Below the pieces are notes generated by a model. The model was not told the DNA's origin. It searched no databases and saw only the letters and a program-made list of their open reading frames with translations. Shown here piece after piece: positions 14,274 through 22,512 of a stretch of 45,567 nucleotides of DNA. Each line of letters begins with the position of its first letter. Position 1 is the first letter of the stretch. The stretch comes from an uncultured Bacteroidales bacterium (GTDB taxonomy: Bacteria; Bacteroidota; Bacteroidia; Bacteroidales; Bacteroidaceae): positions 1 to 45,567 of the forward strand of contig CADCIQ010000047.1 of the NCBI GenBank assembly GCA_902801425.1, written 5' to 3'. The position numbers and the translations under genes were made by a program.

Positions 14274-15152
14274 TTATAGATTTTCAATTTCTTCTTTGCT
14301 TAAACCAGTAGCCTGACAAACAGAGTCAATAGGCATATTCATAGCAAGAAGGTTTCTGGCAATCTCGTATTCCCTTTGCTTTCTTCCCTTTTCTATTCCT
14401 TTCTTCTCACCTTTCTTTTCACCTTTCCTCTCCGCGGTATCAATAACATTATTGAGATCCCAAAAGTCCTTTTGACTTTCACGATAGTCGTATTGCTCTT
14501 CTGGAGAGAAATTGGCAATCTCGGCCTGTTCAAAGAATTTCTTGAAAATTGCATCTTGAAGAACCTTTGGGCGTTCAAGAAGCGATTCAAGATTCTTCAT
14601 AGCATAGAGCCATTTATCAAGAATGGTGACAAGTTCGTCCTCTCCCTTTCTGAATTTCGGCATCTCAAGGTATATATATGTTAGTTTGTCGAAGAATACC
14701 TCTTTCTTGTATGTATCCATGAGCTTTACTTCATGGTGCATATAGTTCGGATCTTTTTCGTCAAACACGAAGTTAAGGATGCCAATGGTATATATACGCT
14801 TGAGTTCAAAGTTCCATTTACCTTTTGGGGCCTGTTCCTGAATCGGGAAGGTTGAGTAATATATGCTACGGTCAACAAAAAAAGATTGTTCCGCCTTTTG
14901 CATCTCTATGAGAAACTTCTCGCCCTTGTTGTTCTCGCAATATACATCAAATACGGCTTTACGCTCTGCAATGGCATGCCCAAGATGCTCCACGTTGAGG
15001 TATTGCAAGTCTTCTATCACCTCTTTACCGTCAAATAGGGAATTAAGGAAACTAATCAACAAGTCCTTGTTGATTTCCGTTCCAAACAGTTTCTTGAAAG
15101 CGAAATCTGTATAGAAATTTACATATCTTTCTTGAATAGCTGATCTACCCAT
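14274..15152 (-). CDS. Rpn family recombination-promoting nuclease / PD-(D/E)XK transposase-like protein
   Basis: This is a 292-residue protein. The N-terminus RYVNFYTDFAFKKLFG (about 9-24) and the nuclease core AVFDVYCENNKGEKFLIEMQ, which supplies the D...ExQ residues of the PD-(D/E)XK fold, are typical of Rpn/YhgA-like proteins. The C-terminal low-complexity KGEKKGEKKGIEKGRK and the terminal SVCQATGLSKEEIENL are also family features. These proteins can cut DNA and promote RecA-independent recombination; intact members are often solitary, as here. The frame extends ten codons upstream to a TTG, but that TTG lies inside the -7 box of the promoter, so the ATG at 15152 is the start. Confidence 0.88.
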   Translation of the reverse strand: MGRSAIQERYVNFYTDFAFKKLFGTEINKDLLISFLNSLFDGKEVIEDLQYLNVEHLGHAIAERKAVFDVYCENNKGEKFLIEMQKAEQSFFVDRSIYYSTFPIQEQAPKGKWNFELKRIYTIGILNFVFDEKDPNYMHHEVKLMDTYKKEVFFDKLTYIYLEMPKFRKGEDELVTILDKWLYAMKNLESLLERPKVLQDAIFKKFFEQAEIANFSPEEQYDYRESQKDFWDLNNVIDTAERKGEKKGEKKGIEKGRKQREYEIARNLLAMNMPIDSVCQATGLSKEEIENL

Positions 15153-15179
15153 GATTCTATTGCTTTTTTTATTCGTTGG

Positions 15180-15210
15180 CAAATATACAGAAAAAATGTG
15201 AGAATAGCAA
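15180..15210 (-). promoter_or_regulatory. Promoter of the Rpn nuclease gene
   Basis: On the minus strand, TTG (15210-15208), a 20-nt spacer and TATATTTG (15187-15180) form a good -33/-7 promoter. It places transcription start near 15173, about 20 nt before the ATG at 15152, and excludes a TTG start at 15182. Confidence 0.65.
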
Positions 15211-15261
15211 GGAAACGCACAAGTTTTCGGTGATATGTTTAATAGTTTGGGCTAAAAATCC

Positions 15262-18200
15262 TCACTTCACCCATATTTTCTTGCCATTAATGATGTTGAT
15301 GCCCTTCTGAGGCTTTGAAAGGCGGATGCCGTTGAGGTTATATATCGCCTCGTTGTAATTGTCGGCCTTGAAATCCGTAATAGCATCGTTTATGCCAGTC
15401 ACATCATCCTCAAAGTGGAATATAAGAGCTCTGGCTGGAGAACTTGGAGATTGCTGTACGTATGCCTTATGAGCAGAAAGCGTATTGCCTTCTGGCCATT
15501 TGTAGAACCCTAATCGCTTAGTTACAGTACCATACGACAGAATGTAATATAGATATGAGTCATCAGGAACAGGAATATCAACATCTGTACCGATAAGCAT
15601 ATTGCCAGTAGTTCCGTCATAAGCAACATCATATTCACTTGTCGTAAGCGAGATTTCCTTAATAGAGACTCCAGTCGTAGGTTCAGGACCTTTCTCTGTC
15701 TTCGCGTCTATATACGATGGCTCTGCAACAAGAATAACAGGTACATCCTTTGGCAGAATGTTCTTGTTGTTGTCAGTCACCTCTATTTTCGTGAGAACAA
15801 GATATTGCCCATCAGCCTGACCTTTGTACGCAGTCACACCATCAGGAAGCTCGTATGCCACATGTGAGTCATAGAATGACCTGAAATAGTTACCTCTTAG
15901 CCTTGGATCTCCGATTACGGAATATGAATCGTAGTCTGTTGTTATAGGATTCCAATGGGCATAGAGCGTTTGGTTGTCCGTAATCTGTACTATCGTAGAA
16001 GATTCTACTTGAGTCCCGTTGGTTTCTCCTGTGTACCAGCCATCGAAAGTGAATCCATAGCGTGTAGGAGTTGACAGAGTACCATATTCCGCATCGTAAG
16101 TTACGGTTATATCCCCAGGTGATGGCGAACCACCTCTTGCATTGAAGCTTACGGTATATTGATTAGCCGTCCACTTAGCATAGAGAGTAGTTTCTGATTC
16201 TGTATCTTCAAGCCAGTTAGTAGCACTTGTCATACTTTCCGTATAATACTGTGTACCACTTCCATTATGTCCTATATAATATCCGCCAAAGGTGTAGCCT
16301 GTTCTTGTTGGGGCTGTTAAACCTTCTGGCGTTGGCATTGGTTGATCGTAAGTTACGTTATTTACAGATGCAGTTCCTGGAGTAGTCACAACGGCATCAG
16401 CATCCAAGATAACGGTACATTTTTTTACCGTCCAATGAGCGTAGAGAATAAGGTCTGCGCTTATTGAACTTAAAGCTTCAGATACAGGTATCCCACCTTC
16501 CATTTCTGTGTACCAGCCTTGGAATGTGTAGCCTTCGCGAGTTGTCGTAGGCAAGCTAAGTCCATTATTAGTTCCGTCGCTATATTTTTTTACTTGCGTA
16601 TCACTACATGCAGTAGAAGTACCGCCATTTGATATGAAATAGACATTGTAGATGTTGTAAAATTTTGTAGTTGCGTTCACTACTTCCTTATATACGGCAC
16701 GACCTCTGTTTGTAGGACGGGGACATTCATCTACGCCAAATGTCTGAGTCCAAGATGTAGAACCACTAACTCCTTCATTCATGCCATCATGGCATAGCGT
16801 ACCATTTGTACGGCTAGCTTCGCTTGATCTATAGTTGACATTTTCTAGAATTCGTAGTGATTTATCTGTCAAATATCCAATAACATATCCGACGGCGGTG
16901 TTCGTTGACCAGACATATGAAATTTCACCTTTCTTAAAATAAGTTGTTTCTGCTGTCGCTAATCCACCTGACTCACCTTGACTAGGTGTGGTTGGTCTAT
17001 AGTTGTAATTAAAAGTGCCAAAAGAACCGCATCTTGTAAGAAAACCTCCTGTCGCATGGCTCATTTCACTATCAATTCGGCCGCAGACAGCACCCATTGG
17101 GTATTTTGCATAAAGTGTTACATTCTTGGCTATTACGTTTTGTATTGTTGCATTTTTTGCATAGCCAAAAAGGCCTGCATAGTCATAGGAGGCATTGTCT
17201 GCCATTGTGAGATTTGACACGATGTATCCATTGCCGTTAAATATTCCTTGGAATGGCACATAGTATGTTCCAATAGGCGTCCAGATCTTTCCGCTCATGT
17301 CAATATCTGCTGCGAGTATGCCTTTTCTTGACATATCGCCTCCATTTACCTGTGTTGCAAAGTCGAGTAAATCGTCGGCTGTGGCTATTACATAGATGTC
17401 TTTGAAGGTTGGATCCCATTGTGCGTAAAGAGTAATTTCAGAATACTCTTCGGTAGCAAATATCACATCTCCCGGTTGGTAGCCTCTTCCTGTACCATCG
17501 GCTTTCGTATTCCATCCCGAAAAATAGTTTTGTTTATGGGTGGTCGCATCGCCTTTTATGAATATGTTAGCTTTTATATTATCGGCTAATCTGACTAACT
17601 GTGGTTCCATTGTTCCATAACCACCATTGCTGTCATAGCTTACTTTTATGGTTTTATCTGTATGACAATCAGCCCAATAGGCATAAAGTGTATTGATGAG
17701 ACCTGTATCATCGTCCCATACTCTTTTGCTGCTCATATCGGGGTAATAGTATTGTGTACCAGCTCCGTTTTCCGCTGTGAAATATCCCATAAAGGTATAG
17801 TTTGCTTTTGTTGGAGCTGTAGCTGAAGGCATGTCACTACCAAAAGTTACTGTAACAGAAGACGTTCCGTCTGAACCACCATCCGCATCAAGTGTAATGG
17901 TGAATGATGGCAAAATCCACTTGGCATAGAGCGTTTGGTTGTCTGCTATATCCCAATCATTCGCACTTGTCATATCTGCGTTATAATACTTCGTACCACC
18001 TCCGTCAGGTTCAGTGTAATAACCTCTAAAGATATAACCAGATCTTGTTGGTGCTGATGCTGATGGCATAGCACTATCGTAAGTGGCGGTAACAGAGTTA
18101 GTTCCGCCTGTACCACTTTGATTGTCTAATGTTACGGTGTATTCATTGGCAACCCAATACTCGGAAATTGAACCGCTATAAGACGTTACACCATCCTTTA

Positions 18201-19287
18201 TTGAACCATTAGCATCAAACGTCCAAGTATCTCCTATTTTGTATCCATAAAATGTATAACCAATTCTTGTTGGTGGAATAGTATTTACATCTGGTCTTGG
18301 AATTCCCTCGTTTCCATCAGAATTATAATAATTTACATTTGCAGTTTCTTGGATGAAAAGGTTTCCGTTATTTCCATTGATGCCGTTTGCGCCAGATGAA
18401 GCATTGCCAAATATACTTACTTGATTATAATCTCGTGTTATTATGCCTGAGTTGCCAGCTCCGCCTCCTCCTCCACCACCAGCGCCTCCACCAATGGCAT
18501 AGGTCGGTGCAGAACCGCCAGAACCGCCATTACCTCCACTTCCACCATGGTAATATGTTTTTCCAAAGCCAAAAACATCGTGTACTGGAATATCAGATTG
18601 ACTTGCGTATGTATAGTTGTTTCCTTTATTTCCATTTCCTGTATTTGCTCCATTTGTTACATTTACTTCTAATGTCCCAAGAATGTACACTGTACCCATT
18701 GATGAGCCGTCTTGACCATTTTCGCCTGGATTTCCAGATAATGTTACTATAGAACTACTTCCCCAAAGCCCATCATCTGTTTTTCCTGCACTGGCTCCAC
18801 CATTTCCTCCTGTTCCTCCTATTCCTCCGATAGCAGGAGCTGCGCCACCACCTCCATTTCCTCCTGCGCCACCAGGTCCGCCGTAGTTGTTGACATTAAA
18901 CTTACCTGAACTTCCTGGTTCTCCATTGGCTCCGTCAGTACTATTTCCTGCATTACCTCCTTTCAGATTTAGAACACCTTCACCAGTAAGGATAAGTGTT
19001 GCTCCTACAGGTACGCAGATTGCAGGTTGGCCTCCTGTAGTACTAGAGCCATTTATTCCATTGATGTTGACTGTAACGCCTGCAGGAATATTTAATGTGA
19101 CAGGTCCGCCAGTTGTAGATATTATAAGTGGATTTATGTTTATACTCGTCTGCCCCGACTCTAATGTAGGAGCATAGATCGCTCCGCCCTCAAGCGTTTG
19201 AGGGGTTGATTGTCCCAACGTTTCCGCAACTCCTATGATAAGAGCAAATATGATGAATATGATATTTTTCATTTTCATAGACTTCAA
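15262..19287 (-). CDS. Secreted glycine-rich and InlB B-repeat (Listeria-Bacteroides repeat) protein with T9SS-like tail
   Basis: This is a 1341-residue protein. A signal peptide (about 1-25, ending TLGQ) is followed by a glycine-rich region (about 100-320) with collagen-like stretches such as GGPGGAGGNGGGG and GSGGNGGSGG. At least six InlB B-type repeats follow, of the pattern PTR.GYtF.GYyt...G..yY........LYAkW. One GLUG-like module lies in the middle (DLLDFATQVNGGD...DIDMSGKIWTPIGTYYVPFQGIFNGNGYIVSNLTM). The C-terminus AIYNLNGIRLSKPQKGINI followed by INGKKIWVK resembles short type IX sorting tails of Bacteroidales. It is likely exported to the surface or medium; the ligand is unknown. Its own TATCTTTG promoter lies upstream, and a 1.6-kb gene-free region separates it from the divergent fimbrillin locus. 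Confidence 0.85.
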   Translation of the reverse strand: MKSMKMKNIIFIIFALIIGVAETLGQSTPQTLEGGAIYAPTLESGQTSININPLIISTTGGPVTLNIPAGVTVNINGINGSSTTGGQPAICVPVGATLILTGEGVLNLKGGNAGNSTDGANGEPGSSGKFNVNNYGGPGGAGGNGGGGAAPAIGGIGGTGGNGGASAGKTDDGLWGSSSIVTLSGNPGENGQDGSSMGTVYILGTLEVNVTNGANTGNGNKGNNYTYASQSDIPVHDVFGFGKTYYHGGSGGNGGSGGSAPTYAIGGGAGGGGGGGAGNSGIITRDYNQVSIFGNASSGANGINGNNGNLFIQETANVNYYNSDGNEGIPRPDVNTIPPTRIGYTFYGYKIGDTWTFDANGSIKDGVTSYSGSISEYWVANEYTVTLDNQSGTGGTNSVTATYDSAMPSASAPTRSGYIFRGYYTEPDGGGTKYYNADMTSANDWDIADNQTLYAKWILPSFTITLDADGGSDGTSSVTVTFGSDMPSATAPTKANYTFMGYFTAENGAGTQYYYPDMSSKRVWDDDTGLINTLYAYWADCHTDKTIKVSYDSNGGYGTMEPQLVRLADNIKANIFIKGDATTHKQNYFSGWNTKADGTGRGYQPGDVIFATEEYSEITLYAQWDPTFKDIYVIATADDLLDFATQVNGGDMSRKGILAADIDMSGKIWTPIGTYYVPFQGIFNGNGYIVSNLTMADNASYDYAGLFGYAKNATIQNVIAKNVTLYAKYPMGAVCGRIDSEMSHATGGFLTRCGSFGTFNYNYRPTTPSQGESGGLATAETTYFKKGEISYVWSTNTAVGYVIGYLTDKSLRILENVNYRSSEASRTNGTLCHDGMNEGVSGSTSWTQTFGVDECPRPTNRGRAVYKEVVNATTKFYNIYNVYFISNGGTSTACSDTQVKKYSDGTNNGLSLPTTTREGYTFQGWYTEMEGGIPVSEALSSISADLILYAHWTVKKCTVILDADAVVTTPGTASVNNVTYDQPMPTPEGLTAPTRTGYTFGGYYIGHNGSGTQYYTESMTSATNWLEDTESETTLYAKWTANQYTVSFNARGGSPSPGDITVTYDAEYGTLSTPTRYGFTFDGWYTGETNGTQVESSTIVQITDNQTLYAHWNPITTDYDSYSVIGDPRLRGNYFRSFYDSHVAYELPDGVTAYKGQADGQYLVLTKIEVTDNNKNILPKDVPVILVAEPSYIDAKTEKGPEPTTGVSIKEISLTTSEYDVAYDGTTGNMLIGTDVDIPVPDDSYLYYILSYGTVTKRLGFYKWPEGNTLSAHKAYVQQSPSSPARALIFHFEDDVTGINDAITDFKADNYNEAIYNLNGIRLSKPQKGINIINGKKIWVK

Positions 19288-19362
19288 ATGTTTGTAAGGT
19301 TATTATTTCGTGAGAAATAAGTGTAGCCGCCATAAAGGATTTTTGTTATGACAACACATTTG

Positions 19363-19370
19363 CAAAGATA
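19363..19370 (-). promoter_or_regulatory. -7 box (TATCTTTG) of the InlB-repeat protein gene
   Basis: The minus strand reads TATCTTTG, a perfect TAnnTTTG match, about 75 nt before the ATG at 19287. The -33 region has only a GTG and is weak. Confidence 0.55.
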
Positions 19371-19651
19371 AGCATTTTCTTTGATATTACACATCTATTT
19401 ATGGAAAAATCTTTGTTTTTATGCCGTTTTTTAACAATTCCGAGATTTATGAACGCGAAAAAAAGAAAGAAAACGTGGAAAAATAACCAAAATGAAATCG
19501 AGTTTGCGCCCTGTGTTTTAGATAGTAAATGAGCTGGAAATTAACGTGAATTCTTCAATTTGTCTAACTCACGTTAAAAATGAAAAGGCGAGATTTCTGT
19601 TATTTCTCTTATGTTTCTCCTATGTTCCTCCAATAATCCTCCGTTCATAAT

Positions 19652-19743
19652 ACCATTATAATACCATTATATTACCATTATAATACCATAATAATACCAT
19701 AAACTATGGTAATATGATGGTATCTTTATGGTAATTTTATGGT
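19652..19743. repeat. Inverted array with exact 11-bp period: ACCAT x5 then ATGGT x4
   Basis: ACCAT starts at 19652, 19663, 19674, 19685 and 19696. Its complement ATGGT starts at 19706, 19717, 19728 and 19739. Every interval within each half is exactly 11 bp. The 6-bp intervals vary (TATAAT, TATATT, TATAAT, AATAAT; then AATATG, ATCTTT, AATTTT). The halves could fold into one long hairpin. Confidence 0.88.
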
Positions 19744-19870
19744 TTTTATATTGGATTAATAACGGAGCTAAATCGAATGAGTTTTGGTTTTCCCTTCATC
19801 CGCCAACCTCTTCGACGTTCAGGCCGTCCTTATTTACGGAAATCCATAAAAAACTCAGTTTGATAAAAAA

Positions 19871-19956
19871 GAAGCGGATTTATCTGATTTATCTGAAGTA
19901 AATCGCGAAAACATTACTGCGCCGGCTATCAGAAAAATCAGAAAAATCCGTTTCCC
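19871..19956. repeat. Inverted repeat with GGATTTwTCTGA arms
   Basis: The left arm 19871-19896 (gaagcggatttatctgattt...) is complementary to the right arm 19929-19956. The right arm read on the minus strand starts GGGAAACGGATTTTTCTG and matches 13947-13974 at 26 of 28 positions. It is therefore a dispersed palindromic element present at two places in the window. Confidence 0.7.
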
Positions 19957-20084
19957 TTATTATTTTTTACGAAAAAATTATTGTCAGTTAAAAACAGCTT
20001 GCTGTTTACCATATAGGACTTCATTGAACTTATGTTAAAATTAACGTGAGTTCGACGAAAATAAACCGCTTGCTACAAGAAGAA

Positions 20085-20183
20085 ATTAATGCGACATTAA
20101 TGTGTCATTTGTGATCATTAATGTAGGTTCGCAGAGCGAAAACATATAATATCTCATTAATATCACATTAATACCGCATTAAT
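20085..20183. repeat. 11-bp period ATTAAT arrays flanking a short centre
   Basis: ATTAAT or one-off variants occur at 20085, 20096, 20107 (ATTTGT) and 20117, and again at 20145 (TATAAT), 20156, 20167 and 20178. All intervals within each half are 11 bp except one of 10. The 5-bp intervals differ (GCGAC, GTGTC, GTAGG, ATCAC, ACCGC). The centre contains the hairpin TTCGC-aga-GCGAA. Confidence 0.82.
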
Positions 20184-20198
20184 TTTCCGTAAAGTACA

Positions 20199-20241
20199 AG
20201 CATCGGAGATGCATCCATGAAATTCGTCGAACTGACGTTAA
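20199..20241 (+). repeat. Dispersed repeat copy (AGCATCGGAGATGC ... AATTCGTCGAACTGACGTTAA)
   Basis: AGCATCGGAGATGC, a near-palindrome, is followed by ATCCATGA and the 21-bp word shared exactly with 9794-9814. Related copies lie at 14211-14262 and, inverted, at 20581-20624. Confidence 0.7.
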
Positions 20242-20498
20242 AATTAAATGGAAGAATGAGAGAAAATGAAATATCATGGGGAATGATTTTGAATGGATTT
20301 CAGTCGCAAGTTCCTATAAAAATATGGAGATATTCTTTTGAGAAATCAGGAAATAATATTTTCTGTTGTGTTTCGTGAAAAAAACATGAGATCTGTGAAC
20401 GAAAAAGAAAGAGAAATGAGTCTTGTCAGATAAATGCTTTTTTATTCAACTTTATTCGCTATGCTCATCAGCAAGACAGTTGCATAGCTAAAGTTGCA

Positions 20499-20586
20499 GG
20501 TTTTCTGGTTTATAGGTTTTAGGTTTTCAGGTTAAATCTGCTCATAAACGATGCAGACCTTATAACCAATAACCTTAAAATAACCT
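20499..20586. repeat. GGTTTT word array (7-8 bp period) with inverted AACC copy
   Basis: GGTT starts at 20499, 20507, 20515, 20522 and 20530. The complementary CC words lie at 20558, 20566, 20573 and 20584 (AGACCTTATAACCAATAACC). The spacing of 7-8 bp is slightly irregular, but the organisation is the same as in the ACCAT array: words in one half, inverse words in the other. Confidence 0.65.
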
Positions 20587-20624
20587 CAGTTCGACGAATT
20601 CATGGCAAACGCATCTCCGATGCT
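20581..20624 (-). repeat. Dispersed repeat copy, inverted (TTCGACGAATTCATGG ... GCATCTCCGATGCT)
   Basis: Read on the minus strand this is AGCATCGGAGATGC followed by CCATGAATTCGTCGAACT. It is the same order and sequence as the copy at 20199-20241, in opposite orientation about 380 bp away. Confidence 0.7.
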
Positions 20625-20810
20625 GAACTGACAATAATTACCAATCTTACCAATCTTTTTCCAATAAAAAATGATACTCACGTTAAAATATAACCTAAAA
20701 AGTTGAGCTTGCGAAACTTGAAATATCCCCTTTTTGCAAAGTGTTCATAGCAAAAATGGAGGGGAAATTGTTAAAAACGATATGCTTTTGAACAATTTTC
20801 GTTTTTTTTC

Positions 20811-20841
20811 TTTGAAGTTTCGGGAAAAAAACGTATCTTTA
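20811..20841 (+). promoter_or_regulatory. Promoter of the fimbrillin-adhesin locus
   Basis: TTTG (20811-20814), a 19-nt spacer and TATCTTTA (20834-20841, one mismatch to TAnnTTTG) form a -33/-7 promoter. The leader of about 65 nt contains ATCTCT-TTAG-AGAT (near 20861-20874), a small hairpin ahead of the ATG at 20911. Confidence 0.62.
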
Positions 20842-20910
20842 CACTCAGTTTCCGCCTATTATCTCTTTAGAGATATCTTACACTAAAAACTGGAAAACCA
20901 GAATAATATA

Positions 20911-22512
20911 ATGCTGAAGATCATAAAAATACATATCGCAATGTTGGCTCTTCTCGTTGTGTGGGGATGTTCACACGATGAGATATTGGAGACACCGCTG
21001 GTGCAGGACGAAATTGTGTTCGCTGCAACGTCAGGTAAGGTGACTCGTGCCGGAGAGACTTCCCTTGCGAAATATATTGATAACTTCCGCATCTATGGCA
21101 TTAAGAGTGACAAGCTCGTTTTCGATAACTATGTACTTTGGTACGATGAGGAAACTACCCAGAGCAATACGAGCCACTGGGAGTATGTTGGCTATGATCC
21201 TGTTGACGAAAAGCTCCAGACCATCAAGTACTGGGACTTCTCTGCCTTCCCTTACACCTTCTGGGCAATAGCAGGAGCGGGTAGGGGTAATTTCACGCAA
21301 AAGGACGAGCTTGACAGGATAACCTCCTTTGTGACCTATCTCTCGGAGGTAGATGCAGAAGGTCCTGCGATGTATTACTCCAAGCCATCGGTAATAGAGC
21401 GTAGTCAATATACAGATCCTGTTACGTTCCAGTTTGTGGGTGTGCATAGCCGTGTTCGCTTTGCATTCTATGAAACTGTACCAGGCTATGCCGTGAAGAA
21501 TGTTAGGTTCCATATCGGGTCTGACGCGACGCAATACACGGATTGTACCGTGAACGGAAAGTTCAATGTTGCAGGAACGATAAACCTCGACTATGACTAT
21601 ACTACTCCAGATAATCCTGATGTGTCAATGAGCCTGACAGATTCTGAACAATCCGTTTCCCACTCCTTTGGCGCACTCAACTATACCAAGGCTGCAAGTG
21701 GATGGCTGGCTCAGAATAGTGACAGTAGGTATCTTGGCGTGCTTTCTTCTGCACCAAGCTATGCAGGCGCAGTTTCAAATCCTGGCTATTACACCAGTGT
21801 TCTGCCAATACCAGACAACGATACTCCTATTTCCATCAACGTGGATTATACTCTCGTGGCACTCGATAAGTCGGGGCAGGAGATAGAGATAACAGATGCC
21901 AAGGCGGTGATTCCTACTCAGTTCTGCCAGTGGAAACCGAACTATTCATATACCTACCTCTTTAAGATTTCGGATAGTGAGTTGTCGCCAATAACATTCG
22001 AGGCATTTGGCGAGATTGACAATACTACCGACAATGAGCAGGGAACCATTACCACCGTGGACGACAAGTATAGCATCACTACCCATCAAAGTGGTGATAC
22101 GGATGAGCAGGGCATAGCATACGAGTCGTCACCATACGTGACAGGCAGACCTATAGAAGTTTCGGTAGTGAAACTCGACGGATTCGAAAATGTCAGCCTC
22201 GTGGAAGAGAGTACTACTGATTTCGTGCGAATCTATCATCAGAAAACGATAAACGAATGGGTGGTGGAAATAGATACCACAGAGCCTGTGACTCCGACAG
22301 CCTATGAAAATGGCATGGTGAGGTTTGAGCCGACGCAGACAGGTACCTATCGCATAGAGTTCTGGCACAAGGAGGGCGATGCAGATGCCGAGATGATGGC
22401 TGTGAAGATAGTTGCCGTAGGTGCCAAGCTTCATGGAACGGGTCATACAGGCACGGACCTTGGCGATGGAGGAAGTATGGAACTTGAACTTGAAGAAAAC
22501 GCTACACCATGA
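20911..22512 (+). CDS. Fimbrillin family lipoprotein (pilus subunit type), with extra C-terminal domain
   Basis: This is a 533-residue protein. The signal peptide ends in a lipobox (VVWGC, Cys20). KVTRAGE follows at about 43-49; Arg46 is where a trypsin-like protease could remove the lipidated propeptide, as known for Porphyromonas type V pilins. The fimbrillin core (about 50-350) includes SLAKYIDNFRIYGI, HWEYVGYDP, YWDFSAFPYTFWAIAG and FCQWKPNYSYTYLFKISDSE. These segments are shared with the third gene of the cluster, so the two are paralogues. The region from about 370 to 533 is additional and ends in a TGTDLGDGGSMELELEE tail. It is the first gene behind the locus promoter and its stop overlaps the next gene by 4 bp. 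Whether it is shaft, tip or anchor cannot be decided. Confidence 0.85.
   Translation: MLKIIKIHIAMLALLVVWGCSHDEILETPLVQDEIVFAATSGKVTRAGETSLAKYIDNFRIYGIKSDKLVFDNYVLWYDEETTQSNTSHWEYVGYDPVDEKLQTIKYWDFSAFPYTFWAIAGAGRGNFTQKDELDRITSFVTYLSEVDAEGPAMYYSKPSVIERSQYTDPVTFQFVGVHSRVRFAFYETVPGYAVKNVRFHIGSDATQYTDCTVNGKFNVAGTINLDYDYTTPDNPDVSMSLTDSEQSVSHSFGALNYTKAASGWLAQNSDSRYLGVLSSAPSYAGAVSNPGYYTSVLPIPDNDTPISINVDYTLVALDKSGQEIEITDAKAVIPTQFCQWKPNYSYTYLFKISDSELSPITFEAFGEIDNTTDNEQGTITTVDDKYSITTHQSGDTDEQGIAYESSPYVTGRPIEVSVVKLDGFENVSLVEESTTDFVRIYHQKTINEWVVEIDTTEPVTPTAYENGMVRFEPTQTGTYRIEFWHKEGDADAEMMAVKIVAVGAKLHGTGHTGTDLGDGGSMELELEENATP

Larger units (their letters stand above)
19288..20910. other. 1.6-kb gene-free, repeat-dense divergent intergenic region
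   Basis: No reading frame of convincing length or composition is present on either strand. The region carries the promoter of the minus-strand InlB-repeat gene at one end and the fimbrillin promoter at the other. Between them lie two 11-bp periodic arrays, a GGTTTT/AACC word array, the 19871-19956 inverted repeat, three or more copies of the TTCGTCGAACT repeat family, and a hairpin ACAGC-TTG-CTGT near 19995. TTAACGTGAGTTCGACGAA (20040-20058) is a further relative of that repeat family. Confidence 0.75.

Noticed and set aside
15153-15182. Ten-codon extension of the Rpn nuclease from a TTG at 15182
   Set aside because: The TTG is part of the TATATTTG -7 box, so it cannot be in the transcript.
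18387-18752. A 121-codon plus-strand frame opposite the Gly-rich region of the InlB-repeat protein
   Set aside because: It arises from the biased GGN codons on the other strand. The translation is Leu/His/Gln low complexity.
20085-20183. Possible CRISPR-like array because of repeated cores with variable intervals
   Set aside because: The cores are 6 bp and the intervals 5 bp, far below CRISPR repeat and spacer sizes, and no cas gene is present.
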